From assembly GCF_900188255.1 (NCBI RefSeq), contig NZ_FZNS01000001.1:496001-560000 (forward strand): a DNA stretch of 64,000 nt. Reading direction: 5' to 3'. The position numbers and the translations under genes are program-made. This stretch comes from Hymenobacter mucosus (GTDB lineage: Bacteria > Bacteroidota > Bacteroidia > Cytophagales > Hymenobacteraceae). Of this stretch, positions 18,617-27,450 are shown piece by piece (the stretch's first letter is position 1; each line of letters starts with the position of its first letter). Under the pieces are notes generated by a model. It was not told the DNA's origin. It worked only from the letters and a program-made list of their open reading frames with translations, and searched no databases.

Positions 18617-19255
18617 ATGGCAGTTCTAGTTGGCAAACGCGCCCCTTCGTTTAAAGCCACCGCCGTTATTGCCGGCGAATTCGAAGAAGAATTTTCTCTC
18701 GACCGATACTTGGGGAAGAAGCACGTACTCTTCTTCTTCTACCCCGCCGATTTCACGCAGGTGTGTCCCACCGAAATCTTAGGCTTTCAGGATCGGATAG
18801 CCGACTTTGAAGCCAAGGGCGTGGCAGTGGTAGCCTGTTCTACCGATACCCACTTCTCGCACGCAGCCTGGCTGAAAACCGGGCGTGATGCTGGTGGTAT
18901 TGCCGGCATCACGTACCCGCTGGTAGCCGACGCCAGCAAGACTATTTCGGCTAACTACGATGTACTAGGTGGCCACTTCGACTATAACGAAGCCGGTGAA
19001 ATGACCTTTGTCGGGTCGCCGTTGGCTTACCGCGGCTTGTTTCTAATTGACAAGGACGGAATTATCCGCCACCAGGTAATCAATGATGGCCCCCTGGTGC
19101 GTAGCGTGGATGAAGCCATGCGCATGGTAGATGCCCTGCAATACTTTGAGGTGCACGGTGAAGTGTGCCCCGCCAACTGGGAAGAAGGCAAGCACGTGTT
19201 TCCTAACACTGGCGATAACGGCAGTAGCCTTTCTGGTAAAAAGACGGCCTACTAA
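18617..19255 (+). CDS. 2-Cys peroxiredoxin (AhpC/Prx1 type)
   Basis: Thiol peroxidase that reduces hydrogen peroxide and organic hydroperoxides. The 212-residue product has the peroxidatic C50 in FYPADFTQVCPTE and the resolving C184 in HGEVCPANW, so it is a typical 2-Cys enzyme. The C-terminal region after C184 includes GKHVFPNTGDN; YF occurs just upstream at 175-176. The ATG at 18617 is chosen over a TTG at 18590, which lies inside the preceding terminator's T-run. It is probably controlled by the PerR-like regulator upstream. The reductant partner (AhpF or thioredoxin) is not in the window. Confidence 0.93.
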   Translation: MAVLVGKRAPSFKATAVIAGEFEEEFSLDRYLGKKHVLFFFYPADFTQVCPTEILGFQDRIADFEAKGVAVVACSTDTHFSHAAWLKTGRDAGGIAGITYPLVADASKTISANYDVLGGHFDYNEAGEMTFVGSPLAYRGLFLIDKDGIIRHQVINDGPLVRSVDEAMRMVDALQYFEVHGEVCPANWEEGKHVFPNTGDNGSSLSGKKTAY

Positions 19256-19278
19256 CCATAGTCCCGCATGGGTTACAA

Positions 19279-19309
19279 AGCCTCAACCTCAGCTGGTTGA
19301 GGCTTTTTT
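19279..19309 (+). terminator. Rho-independent terminator after peroxiredoxin
   Basis: Ten-base perfect stem agcctcaacc/ggttgaggct with a six-base loop and six T. Confidence 0.9.
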
Positions 19310-19311
19310 CG

Positions 19312-19339
19312 TTTGCCGTTTAGTAAACGCCTATTTTTG
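19312..19339 (+). promoter_or_regulatory. Bacteroidota-type promoter for waaA
   Basis: TTTG at 19312-19315 and TATTTTTG at 19332-19339 with 16 bases between, close to the TTG-N17-23-TAnnTTTG pattern though slightly short. Confidence 0.4.
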
Positions 19340-19359
19340 CCGCCTCTGCTTCCTACCTG

Positions 19360-20676
19360 TTGGCCCTTGGTTCGACTAAATATTTGTTTTGCGGAGCATC
19401 ACCTCTAAGTCCTTTCCTCGAATTGGTTTTCCTATATTCTATAGCCCTGCACCTGTACGGCCTGCTGTTGCAACTAGTGGCGCCCTTGGTGCCGAAAGCT
19501 GCACAGTGGGTAGAGGGGCGCCGCGGCCTCCTGGTTCGCATCCAGCAGGCACTACACGCCGAAACGGCCCCAATTGTCTGGTTTCACTGCGCTTCCCTGG
19601 GTGAGTTTGAGCAGGGCCGCCCCGTCATGGAGGCGTACATGGCTCGCCATCCTCATCACAGGCTGGTCCTGACGTTCTTCTCGCCTTCGGGCTACGAGAT
19701 ACGCAAGAACTGGTCGGGCGCCGACTACGTGTTTTACCTCCCCCTCGACACAGCCGAGAATGCTCGGCTCTTCTTAGCGGCGGTGAAACCTCGCTTAGCC
19801 GTGTTCGTGAAGTATGAATTCTGGTATCATTTCCTCACGGAGCTTGAGCGGCGCCAGGTCCCAACCATCTGCGTATCGGCCATCTTCCGGCCCGAACAGT
19901 CGTTTTTTCGGCCCTGGGGCGGTTTTTTTCGCCGTACCCTTGGCCGCTTCACGCACATCTTCACGCAGAATGCCTCGTCGGTGGAGCTGCTGCGCGCCGT
20001 AGGTCTCACGCGTGCTAGCGTGGCTGGCGACACTCGTTTCGATACGGTAGTTCGTACCGCATCGGTGCCACCCAAGCCTCTGCCCCTGATTGAGGCTTTC
20101 ACCGATGATTGGTCGCCCGTATTCATTATTGGTAGTAGCTGGCCCGAGGATTTGCCTGCCCTCACGCCCTTATTTCGGCAGTACGCCGACCATTTGCGCT
20201 TTGTGGTAGCCCCCCACGAAATCAACGAAACCAATCTGCGCTTGGTGGAGGAAGCGCTTCCCGGCAAGGTTGTCCGTTTCTCCCGGGCTCACCTTGCCAC
20301 CGTGGCCGAAGCGCGCCTCCTGCTAATAGACAACGTAGGCATGCTCAGCCAGCTGTACCGGTTTGGGCATTTTGCTTACGTAGGAGGAGCCTTTGGCAAA
20401 GGCCTGCACAATACGCTGGAGGCAGCAGCATTTGGGTTGCCACTGTTCTTTGGCCCAACTTACCACAAGTTTCAGGAAGCACAAGACTTGGTAGACTTAG
20501 GGTGCGCTTTTCCCATCAAAACAGCCGATGAGCTACTAACAGCTTTTGGCCCGCTCTACCACCGGGAGGAGGCGCGCTTGGCAGTGCAAGACATTAGCCT
20601 CGATTACGTGCACGACCACAGTGGAGCAACTGGTAAGATAATGAGCTGGCTAGAACGTGACGTAGTACAGCCATAA
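19360..20676 (+). CDS. waaA: 3-deoxy-D-manno-octulosonic acid transferase
   Basis: Inner-membrane enzyme that adds Kdo to lipid A precursor (GT30). The product is up to 438 residues. It has an N-terminal hydrophobic anchor (LVFLYSIALHLYGLLLQLV), the GT30 N-domain with WFHCASLGEFEQGRPV, LTFFSPSGYEIRKN, and the C-domain with PVFIIGSSWPEDLPAL, VAPHEINE, FAYVGGAFGKGLHNTLEAAAFGLPLFFGP and KFQEAQDL. No ATG precedes the anchor: the start is TTG at 19360 or, more like other family members, TTG at 19423. It shows that the organism makes Kdo-containing lipopolysaccharide. Confidence 0.92.
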   Translation: MALGSTKYLFCGASPLSPFLELVFLYSIALHLYGLLLQLVAPLVPKAAQWVEGRRGLLVRIQQALHAETAPIVWFHCASLGEFEQGRPVMEAYMARHPHHRLVLTFFSPSGYEIRKNWSGADYVFYLPLDTAENARLFLAAVKPRLAVFVKYEFWYHFLTELERRQVPTICVSAIFRPEQSFFRPWGGFFRRTLGRFTHIFTQNASSVELLRAVGLTRASVAGDTRFDTVVRTASVPPKPLPLIEAFTDDWSPVFIIGSSWPEDLPALTPLFRQYADHLRFVVAPHEINETNLRLVEEALPGKVVRFSRAHLATVAEARLLLIDNVGMLSQLYRFGHFAYVGGAFGKGLHNTLEAAAFGLPLFFGPTYHKFQEAQDLVDLGCAFPIKTADELLTAFGPLYHREEARLAVQDISLDYVHDHSGATGKIMSWLERDVVQP

Positions 20677-20757
20677 GCCCATCTGCTTTGCTCAGCATCT
20701 CAGCCAAGTTTCAACTCCGTATTTCCCCTTACCTCCCACTCCCAACTTCACTTTTAT

Positions 20758-21684
20758 ATGACCGGAATCATCGTTAAGTCGACGGGCTCGTGGTACGTGG
20801 TACGCGAAACGGGCAACGGTCAATTACACCGCTGCCGCTTGCGGGGCAAGTTTAAGCACAAGGGGCTGAAGGTAAGCAATCCGTTGGCCGTAGGCGACCA
20901 GGTAGATTTTACCGTTGAGGAGCAAACGGAAGGCGCGGGCGTCATTCATCATATTGAGCCCCGCCGCAACTACATCATTCGCCGCTCGGTGCACAAAACC
21001 GAGCATGCGCACATTGTAGCCGCCAACATCGACCAAGCCCTGCTGGTTGTGACACTAGCTTCACCCGCTACTTCGTTCGGATTCATCGACCGATTTCTGG
21101 TTACGGCCGAAGCGTACCACATCCCCGTTACGCTCTTGTTCAACAAAACCGACCTGTACGACGAGGACTTAGCCGACTACCAAGAGCAGGTCCTGAAGAT
21201 GTACCAGCGCGTGGGCTACCCCGGGCTACGCTGCTCGGCCCATTCCGGCGAGGGTGTACCGGCCATTGATGCCTTGCTAGATGGCAAAGTATCCCTACTG
21301 TCGGGCCACTCTGGGGTTGGCAAGAGCACGTTGATTAATGTGCTAGTACCGGATTTGGATTTGAAGACGGCTGAAATCAGCGAGTTTTCCGACAAGGGCG
21401 TGCACACCACTACGTTTGCCGAAATGCTGGAAGTACGGCCCGGGACCTACCTCATTGACACGCCAGGCATCAAGGAATTGGGCCTCGTGGATATGAAACC
21501 CGGGGAACTGGCGCACTATTTCCCCGAAATGCGGGCCTTGCTGAATCAGTGCCGCTACCACAACTGCCAGCACACCCACGAACCTGGTTGCGCCGTGCGT
21601 GAAGCCGTAGACAAAGGTAAAATTGCCCTCCCTCGCTACGACAGCTACGTAAGCATGCTGGAAGGCGATGATAACCGGAAATAG
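20758..21684 (+). CDS. rsgA: Small ribosomal subunit biogenesis GTPase RsgA
   Basis: Circularly permuted GTPase that checks late 30S subunit maturation. The 308-residue product has an N-terminal OB-fold (about 1-75), then G4 NKTD (129-132) ahead of G1 GHSGVGKST (183-191) and G3 DTPGIKELGL, the hallmark permuted order. It ends with a zinc-binding region (CRYHNCQHTHEPGC, about 262-275). The ATG at 20758 gives the standard N-terminus. It runs in the same direction as waaA, 81 bases downstream of it. Confidence 0.96.
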   Translation: MTGIIVKSTGSWYVVRETGNGQLHRCRLRGKFKHKGLKVSNPLAVGDQVDFTVEEQTEGAGVIHHIEPRRNYIIRRSVHKTEHAHIVAANIDQALLVVTLASPATSFGFIDRFLVTAEAYHIPVTLLFNKTDLYDEDLADYQEQVLKMYQRVGYPGLRCSAHSGEGVPAIDALLDGKVSLLSGHSGVGKSTLINVLVPDLDLKTAEISEFSDKGVHTTTFAEMLEVRPGTYLIDTPGIKELGLVDMKPGELAHYFPEMRALLNQCRYHNCQHTHEPGCAVREAVDKGKIALPRYDSYVSMLEGDDNRK

Positions 21685-21838
21685 CCTATTCGCGTGCTCA
21701 AAACATCGTATTGCTTTGGGTAGCAGACTTTTTTCAGGCTTGATAGTTACTCGGTAAACCATCATGTCCCGGAGCCTGGGTTCTTTGAACTCTGGCCGCC
21801 ACCTACTACACTCTTCTTTCGCATCTAATTTTTCTTCC

Positions 21839-22720
21839 ATGTCGCACCGCATTGCCTTCCTCGGCCTTGGAAATATGGGCGAGGCCATGGCCGCCAACCT
21901 GCTCAAAGCCGGGCATTCGCTCACGGTATATAATCGCACTGCTAGCAAAGCTGCTGGCCTGCAAGCCCAGGGCGCTACCGTAGCAGCTACACCCACAGAA
22001 GCCGTACAGAACGCCGATTTCGTGTTTACGATGGTAACCGATGATGCCGCCCTTGAAAGCTTGTGCACGGGTCCTGAAGGCTTCTTACCGGCCATGAAGC
22101 CTGGTGCCGTTCATGCATCGTGCAGCACCGTGGCTCCCGATACGAACCGCCGCTTGGCAGAAGCACACGCCCAACACGGCACTTATCTAGTCTCAACGCC
22201 CGTGTTTGGTAAGCCCGACGTGGCTGCTGCTGGCAAGTTGTGGCTGGCTGCCGCCGGCCCCGCTTCTGCCCGGCAGCAACTGCTTCCTCTTTTGGAGGCA
22301 GTTGGTCAGGGTACGTATGAGTTCGGGGACGACCCCGGCGCAGCCAGCACGGTAAAGCTCTGCGGCAACTTTATGCTGGGCGCGGCCATTGAGGCCATGG
22401 CCGAGGCTTTTACCCTGGCGCAAAAAAGTGGCCTTGATCGACAGCAGGTGTACGAGTTCTTCACGAACACGCTGTTCAACATCCCCATCTACAAAAACTA
22501 CGGCAAGCTGGTAGCCGACCGTCGGTACGAACCCGTTGGCGCAGCTCCGGCCATCATTCGCAAAGATTTGCGCTTGGTGTTGGACGAGTCGCGCACATAC
22601 GTAGCTCCTATGCCCTTTGCCAACATCATTCATGACAACCTCTCCATTAGCGTAGCCAAGGGCGAGCAGAATGACTGGGCTGGTTTTGCGGAGCGGGCCG
22701 CCGAGAATGCCGGTTTGTAG
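21839..22720 (+). CDS. NAD(P)-dependent beta-hydroxyacid dehydrogenase
   Basis: Oxidoreductase of the 3-hydroxyisobutyrate dehydrogenase/GLYR family that acts on small 3-hydroxy acids or reduces succinic or glyoxylic semialdehyde. The 293-residue product has the Rossmann motif AFLGLGNMGEAMAANLL (6-22), NRTASKA after beta-2, the VFTMVTDD strand, a sulfate/substrate loop at HASCSTVAPDT, and the catalytic-lysine helix with STVKLCGNFML. The basic residues after beta-2 (NRT) favour NADP. The ATG at 21839 is chosen because it sits four residues before the cofactor motif; the frame upstream is unconserved. Substrate unknown. Confidence 0.87.
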   Translation: MSHRIAFLGLGNMGEAMAANLLKAGHSLTVYNRTASKAAGLQAQGATVAATPTEAVQNADFVFTMVTDDAALESLCTGPEGFLPAMKPGAVHASCSTVAPDTNRRLAEAHAQHGTYLVSTPVFGKPDVAAAGKLWLAAAGPASARQQLLPLLEAVGQGTYEFGDDPGAASTVKLCGNFMLGAAIEAMAEAFTLAQKSGLDRQQVYEFFTNTLFNIPIYKNYGKLVADRRYEPVGAAPAIIRKDLRLVLDESRTYVAPMPFANIIHDNLSISVAKGEQNDWAGFAERAAENAGL

Positions 22721-22741
22721 CGTACAGCTAAGTAGATAGCT

Positions 22742-22781
22742 GCCCGGAAGGAAAACGAGCTATGTCCTTTTCCTTCCGGGC
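22742..22781 (+). terminator. Rho-independent terminator, plus strand
   Basis: Fourteen-base perfect stem gcccggaaggaaaa/ttttccttccgggc with a 12-base loop, followed by a T-rich stretch. Confidence 0.8.
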
Positions 22782-22802
22782 ACTTTGCTTTTTGGAGCAC
22801 GC

Positions 22803-22834
22803 AAAAAAGCCCGACTGAAGCAGCCGGGCCTTTT
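22803..22834 (-). terminator. Rho-independent terminator, minus strand
   Basis: Nine-base stem with one mismatch (22809-22817 with 22821-22829), a three-base loop, six T on the minus strand. It serves the fasciclin gene ending at 22860; T residues on the plus side could make it work both ways. Confidence 0.8.
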
Positions 22835-22859
22835 CAACCAATCAGGAAATCAAAAGGGG

Positions 22860-23504
22860 TTACATGGGGGGCAGCAGCACCCCATCAATCACGTGTGTGA
22901 CACCGTTGCTAGACACCACATCCGCTATTTGCACGGTTGCGGGAGCGTCCTTGCCATTGCTGATCATCACCTTGCCGCCCTGCACAGATATCTTTATTTT
23001 TTCGCCGTTCACGGTCGTCAGTTGCTGCCCATCTTTAAGGTCGGCGGCCAGCAACCGGCCCTGGATTACGTGGTAGGTAAGCACGCCTTTGAGATTTTCC
23101 TTGCTTTCAGGCTTCATCAGGCCAGCTAGGGCTCCCGTGGGCAGCTTATCGAAGGCAGCATTAGTAGGCGCAAAAACTGTGAATGGGCCGGGGCCGCTGA
23201 GTGTGCCGTCAAGCTCAGCCGCTTTCACGGCTTTCACTAGCGTAGTCACGCTGCTGGCCTGCACCGCATTTTGCACGATTGTTTTGTCGGGCGTCATCGC
23301 CACACCGTCCACCAATACACCTTTCGGCTTACCCATCCGAGCCGAGTCCGACATCATGGCCGCAGAATCCACGGTGGGAGTGGTCGTCTCGGTGGTAACA
23401 GTAGCAGTTTCGGTGGTCGAGTTTTCGCCGCAGCTGGTTAAGCCACTGGTAACGATGCCAGCTGACAACAAAGCCAAGGAAGCAGCGCGCAGGTTCTTCT
23501 TCAT
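22860..23504 (-). CDS. Fasciclin domain lipoprotein
   Basis: A 214-residue secreted lipoprotein: signal peptide with a lipobox ending in LTSC (C25), a Thr/Glu-rich linker, and one fasciclin (FAS1) domain at about residues 70-210. The domain carries the H1 motif GPGPFTVFAPTNAAFDKLP and the H2-like end NGVTHVIDGVLLPP, with YHVIQGRL between. FAS1 domains act in adhesion or in binding of matrix polymers; the role here is not known. The ATG at 23504 is chosen because it begins the signal peptide. It is divergent from ppiB, 193 bases away. Confidence 0.9.
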   Translation of the reverse strand: MKKNLRAASLALLSAGIVTSGLTSCGENSTTETATVTTETTTPTVDSAAMMSDSARMGKPKGVLVDGVAMTPDKTIVQNAVQASSVTTLVKAVKAAELDGTLSGPGPFTVFAPTNAAFDKLPTGALAGLMKPESKENLKGVLTYHVIQGRLLAADLKDGQQLTTVNGEKIKISVQGGKVMISNGKDAPATVQIADVVSSNGVTHVIDGVLLPPM

Positions 23505-23621
23505 TGAAGCAGTTAGAAGTTTTGGTAGAGAATAGTGCAAGAAAGTAATTCTGTAAGTGCTACGGTAGTACAGATACGAGAGTAGCTCATCTACTGGATG
23601 TAGGACAGGACGTAATTTGGC

Positions 23622-23629
23622 TACCTTTG
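23622..23629 (+). promoter_or_regulatory. TAnnTTTG box upstream of ppiB
   Basis: TACCTTTG, a match to the Bacteroidota -7 element, 68 bases before the ATG. No well-placed -33 TTG. Confidence 0.3.
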
Positions 23630-23697
23630 CGCCCCCAGCGGCACCCGCTGGGCGGCACTTGCCGTATACTCGCCCGTACCACCCATTTTTCACCCCG

Positions 23698-24159
23698 ATG
23701 AAAACTGCCGAAATCCACACCGCAAAAGGTGTAATGAAAGTGGAGTTCTACGAAAAGGACGCTCCGAACACTGTTAAAAACTTCACTGACCTTGCGAAGA
23801 AAGGTTTCTACGACGGCCTGAAGTTTCACCGTGTAATTCCAAACTTCGTAATTCAGGGCGGCTGCCCTAACACCCGCGAGGGAGCCAAAGGTGCTCCTGG
23901 CACTGGCGGCCCCGGCTACAAAATCGACTGCGAGTTGAGCGGCGACCATCAGTACCACGAACGCGGCGCCCTAAGCATGGCTCATGCTGGCCGCAACACG
24001 GGGGGCTCGCAGTTCTTCATTGTGCACGACCGTCAGAATACGGCTCACCTCGACCGCAACCACACCGTATTTGGTAAAGTGGTAGAAGGCCTGGACGTTA
24101 TCGACCAGATTCGCGCCAACGACGAGATTCAAAAGATTGTAGTAACTGAAGAGGCGTAA
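23698..24159 (+). CDS. Cyclophilin-type peptidyl-prolyl isomerase
   Basis: Catalyses cis-trans isomerisation of prolyl bonds during folding. The 153-residue product is a single cyclophilin domain without a signal peptide, so it should be cytoplasmic. Visible motifs are [19 protein letters not shown] with the catalytic arginine in [26 protein letters not shown], and [17 protein letters not shown]. The ATG at 23698 directly precedes the first conserved strand. A strong hairpin follows the stop codon. Confidence 0.94.
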   Translation: MKTAEIHTAKGVMKVEFYEKDAPNTVKNFTDLAKKGFYDGLKFHRVIPNFVIQGGCPNTREGAKGAPGTGGPGYKIDCELSGDHQYHERGALSMAHAGRNTGGSQFFIVHDRQNTAHLDRNHTVFGKVVEGLDVIDQIRANDEIQKIVVTEEA

Positions 24160-24483
24160 GGTTAGCTTCTCTTCTAGTAGTACTGAGTTTACAAAAGCCC
24201 GCCGGATTTTCCGGTGGGCTTTTGTGCGTTTAAGCTGGTTATTCAACCTCACTTAGGTGTAGCTCAGAACTGTAAACACTTCTACAAAGTCAGAATAAAT
24301 TGTTGCAATACGTTTGTAGTCAATACTATATATAATCACATAGATATACAGAAAGTCTTGACAGCAAGGCAGTTGGTTTTGCTGCGGCACGGGGGCTAAG
24401 TACGTTCGGAGCAACAAAGCCACCTGCTACTGTAGGGCGCTACGCCTGCCTCTATTAGTACACGTAAGATTATCCTATTCTGT
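24160..24483. other. Intergenic interval of 324 bases
   Basis: It contains the ppiB terminator (24191-24225) and then AT-rich sequence with a TACGTTTG box at 24309-24316 on the plus strand that could belong to a promoter for the next two genes. No small gene or RNA was recognised. Confidence 0.4.
24191..24225. terminator. Rho-independent terminator after ppiB
   Basis: Sixteen-base stem acaaaagcccgccgga/tccggtgggcttttgt with one G-T pair and a three-base loop; T-run on the plus strand. Confidence 0.85.
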
Positions 24484-26166
24484 ATGGAAACGTCCTGTAC
24501 TACGCGCCCAGGAGTGCTTGCAGCATTCCGACGGCGCCTACCTGCTTCCTTGCTGAGTGGGGTGACGCTTGTGATCCACATGGTGCTGGCTTCCGGCTGC
24601 AATTACTACTGGCCCCAGCAGCAAACAGCTGACCCCGCTGGGGTAGCTAGCTTGGCCTCGTCTAAGTTATTCCTAGTGCACCAAGGCAATAGCGTGTGGC
24701 AGCTTCAAAATCCGCAGTTGAGCGGCGAGGCTCTACAAGGACAAAAAGCCGACCTAACGTTGGAATTGCGCCAGTATGCTACTCCCATTATAGGTCAGGG
24801 ATTGCGCTACAAGCGTCGTGACAAGCATACGGCCCTGAATCTCGTTCATCTCTACCTTACTGATTCGCATACGTTCACGGGCTCCCAGGTTAGTATTCCG
24901 CTAGCGGACATGCAGCGCTTGGAGGTGATAGAGCGGGATACCGGCAAAACCATTTTTTCTCATGTGCTTGTTGGCGCTGGAGTTGTAGGCGGGGCCTATG
25001 TTATCCTAGGCATCATCGTACTGCTCACCAAGAGTTCTTGTCCTTTCGTGTATGCTTACAATGGGGCGAATTACCAGTTTGTGGGCGAAGCATACGGGGG
25101 TGCCATCTTCGCACCTGCTGAGCGCGACGATTACATGCCCCTACCCAACCTGCAGGCCCAGGGGCAGGACTATCAGCTCAAAATCACGAACGAACTGCGG
25201 GAGCGGCAGTATACCAACGTGGCAGAGCTGTGGTTGGTGCATCATCCGGCGGCTACGTCCGTGTTGATAGACAGCCAGGGTAATATGCACACCATTGGGC
25301 GCCCAATGGCCGCCGTGCAAGCAACTTCCGACGCTGGCACCGACTACACCACCCACCTCGCAACGCGCGACAAGATCGCGCTACTCTTCAACGACGAAAC
25401 GCCTGGCACTGCTCCCAACAGCGTGGTGCTCACCTTTCCGAACCCCACGCAGGCTAGGGCTGGCAAGTTGGTACTACACGCCCAAAACTCCTTGTGGCTG
25501 GATTACCTCTACGGCGAGTTCACAAAGAAATTCGGGTCGTACTACGGCCAGTGGGCCAGCACCCAGCACAACGTACCAGCGCGGGAGCTACGGGAGTGGT
25601 CGGAGCAACAGGGCGTTCCGTTGCGAGTATCCATAGAAACGACGCAGGGTTGGCAACTCGTCGAGCAAATCCAGACGGTAGGCCCCCTGGCGTCGCGCGA
25701 CCTAGTAGTCCCGTTCACGGTGCCGGGCACCACGTCTTCCGGCCCTATTCGCTTGAAGCTGGAAACGGGCTTCATGTTTTGGGAGGTAGACTATGCAGCC
25801 GTTGATTTCAGCGCCGATGCGCCCGTGCACATCGAGAAGCTGACGCCGCACAGCGCCCGCGATGAGCAGGGCCGTGACCAGCGCACGGCCCTCGCCACCA
25901 CCGATAGCCACTACCTCGCCCAAACCCATCCGGGCACCGAGGTGGCCCTGCGCTACCGTGCGGCCAGCACGCCTACGCCAGACCACATGGGCACTACTGC
26001 TTTCCTACATACGCGTGGCTACTACGAGCACATCCGCAACTACGAAGGCCTACCCAACCTGCCAGAGCTGTACTCTTTCCGCAAGCCAGGACGGTTTATC
26101 ACGTTTTCTAAAGACAAGTACCACCAGTCATATCAGGAGCTACACCTAGCAGCCGCTACTCACTAA
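24484..26166 (+). CDS. Unrecognised envelope lipoprotein-like protein paired with radical SAM enzyme
   Basis: A 560-residue protein not recognised as any named family. A hydrophobic stretch ends in a lipobox-like LASGC (C39) after a long basic N-terminus. A second membrane-type segment (VGAGVVGGAYVILGIIVLL) lies near residues 162-180. It is followed directly by a cysteine-containing motif, SCPFVYAYNG, and an aromatic/glycine block with EAYGGAIFAPAERDDY. The remaining 340 residues look beta-rich, with repeated LVVPFTVPG- and LKLETGFMFWEVDYAAVDF-like strands. Four bases separate its stop codon from the radical SAM gene, so the two are almost certainly co-transcribed. The protein may be the substrate, or a membrane partner, of that enzyme; this is inference. 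Confidence 0.55.
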   Translation: METSCTTRPGVLAAFRRRLPASLLSGVTLVIHMVLASGCNYYWPQQQTADPAGVASLASSKLFLVHQGNSVWQLQNPQLSGEALQGQKADLTLELRQYATPIIGQGLRYKRRDKHTALNLVHLYLTDSHTFTGSQVSIPLADMQRLEVIERDTGKTIFSHVLVGAGVVGGAYVILGIIVLLTKSSCPFVYAYNGANYQFVGEAYGGAIFAPAERDDYMPLPNLQAQGQDYQLKITNELRERQYTNVAELWLVHHPAATSVLIDSQGNMHTIGRPMAAVQATSDAGTDYTTHLATRDKIALLFNDETPGTAPNSVVLTFPNPTQARAGKLVLHAQNSLWLDYLYGEFTKKFGSYYGQWASTQHNVPARELREWSEQQGVPLRVSIETTQGWQLVEQIQTVGPLASRDLVVPFTVPGTTSSGPIRLKLETGFMFWEVDYAAVDFSADAPVHIEKLTPHSARDEQGRDQRTALATTDSHYLAQTHPGTEVALRYRAASTPTPDHMGTTAFLHTRGYYEHIRNYEGLPNLPELYSFRKPGRFITFSKDKYHQSYQELHLAAATH

Positions 26167-26170
26167 CGTT

Positions 26171-27418
26171 ATGCAAGCTACTATCCTACCCGACCTACCT
26201 TACTTAGACCATCCTGCACCGGCTACCACCAAAGCATCGGGCCCCGTAACGGTGCCTACCTTGTCGCCTACCATGGTAGCATCGGGGCTACGGCGCGATG
26301 TACTCAACCGCTGCCTAACGCTCGTTGAGACTGGCCTGACTTTACACTACTTGCGCAGCCCCAGCCGCATTCGGCAGGCTGGAGCCGAAGTGCAGGTGCT
26401 GCGGCAAGCGTACTATGGCAATTTACGGGTGCAAAAGGTGGCGCACGTAGCCGGGCGGTATTACCGCGAGTTTCAGACGCCGGGCTGGCCTTCGGTGGCC
26501 CACGCACGCTACGTAGCTACTACCCTACACCGCCTAACACCCTTCCGGCCCGACGCCCATTCCTTGCAAATGGTGTTTCTGGCTATTACCAAGAAGTGTC
26601 CACTTGCCTGCGCCCACTGCTTTGAGTGGGATGCGCTCAACCAACGCGAAAAGCTCACCCTGCCCGACTTACGCCGCATGGTAGCCGAGTTTCAGAGCCG
26701 CCACGTTACCCAAATCTTATTTAGCGGCGGAGAGCCCATGCTACGCGTGCACGATATCCTGGATGTGCTACGCACCGCCCAGCCCGGTACCGATTTTTGG
26801 GTGTTCACCTCGGGCTTTCATTTTACCCGCAAAAATGCGCAGCTACTCAAGCATGCTGGCCTAACCGGCGTATCCATCAGCCTAGACCATCACGACCCTG
26901 CTCAGCACAATGCCTTCCGGGGCTCGCCAGACGCGTACCAACATGCCATAAACGCTGCGCAGTACGCCCACGAAGCTGGGTTGGTAGTGGCCCTCACGGT
27001 GTGCGCCACCCGTGAGTTTACTACCCCCGAAAATCTTATGGCCTACGCCCGCTTAGCCAAGCAACTGGGTGTCACGTTTATACACATACTGGAGCCCCGG
27101 GCCGTAGGTCACTACGCCGGGCAGGTGGTAGACCTAGGCGCTGCTGAACTAGAACTATTGGAAGAGTTCTACCTAAAGCTTAACTATAGCAAGGACTATC
27201 TGGATTGGCCCATTGTGCACTACTACGGTTACCACCAGCGGCGCATGGGCTGCAGCGGAGCCGCCGACCGGTTCTTGTACGTGGACACCGATGGCGATAT
27301 GCACGCCTGTCCTTTCTGCCAGCAGAAAGCCGGTAGCGCCCTCACCGGGGCGCTAGACACTTCCTTAGCCGCCTTGAAGTGCAACGGCTGTAAGGCCTTC
27401 GCGCACGCTCCTATATAA
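26171..27418 (+). CDS. Radical SAM/SPASM domain protein, orphan maturase-like
   Basis: A 415-residue radical SAM enzyme. The [4Fe-4S]-SAM motif CPLACAHC supplies C143, C147 and C150, followed by the GGEP motif (FSGGEPM, 185-191) and a TIM-barrel-like region up to about 340. A C-terminal SPASM-like cluster region has C361, then CPFC (C380, C383), then CNGC (C404, C407). The first 130 residues are an N-terminal extension without recognised domain. SPASM enzymes usually modify ribosomal peptides or proteins, or act as sulfatase maturases. No sulfatase, B12 protein or obvious precursor peptide lies next to it; only the envelope protein four bases upstream and a 26-codon frame downstream are candidates. 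Confidence 0.85.
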   Translation: MQATILPDLPYLDHPAPATTKASGPVTVPTLSPTMVASGLRRDVLNRCLTLVETGLTLHYLRSPSRIRQAGAEVQVLRQAYYGNLRVQKVAHVAGRYYREFQTPGWPSVAHARYVATTLHRLTPFRPDAHSLQMVFLAITKKCPLACAHCFEWDALNQREKLTLPDLRRMVAEFQSRHVTQILFSGGEPMLRVHDILDVLRTAQPGTDFWVFTSGFHFTRKNAQLLKHAGLTGVSISLDHHDPAQHNAFRGSPDAYQHAINAAQYAHEAGLVVALTVCATREFTTPENLMAYARLAKQLGVTFIHILEPRAVGHYAGQVVDLGAAELELLEEFYLKLNYSKDYLDWPIVHYYGYHQRRMGCSGAADRFLYVDTDGDMHACPFCQQKAGSALTGALDTSLAALKCNGCKAFAHAPI

Positions 27419-27450
27419 ACCGACGTTTGGCCCACTAACACGGACGGGCC

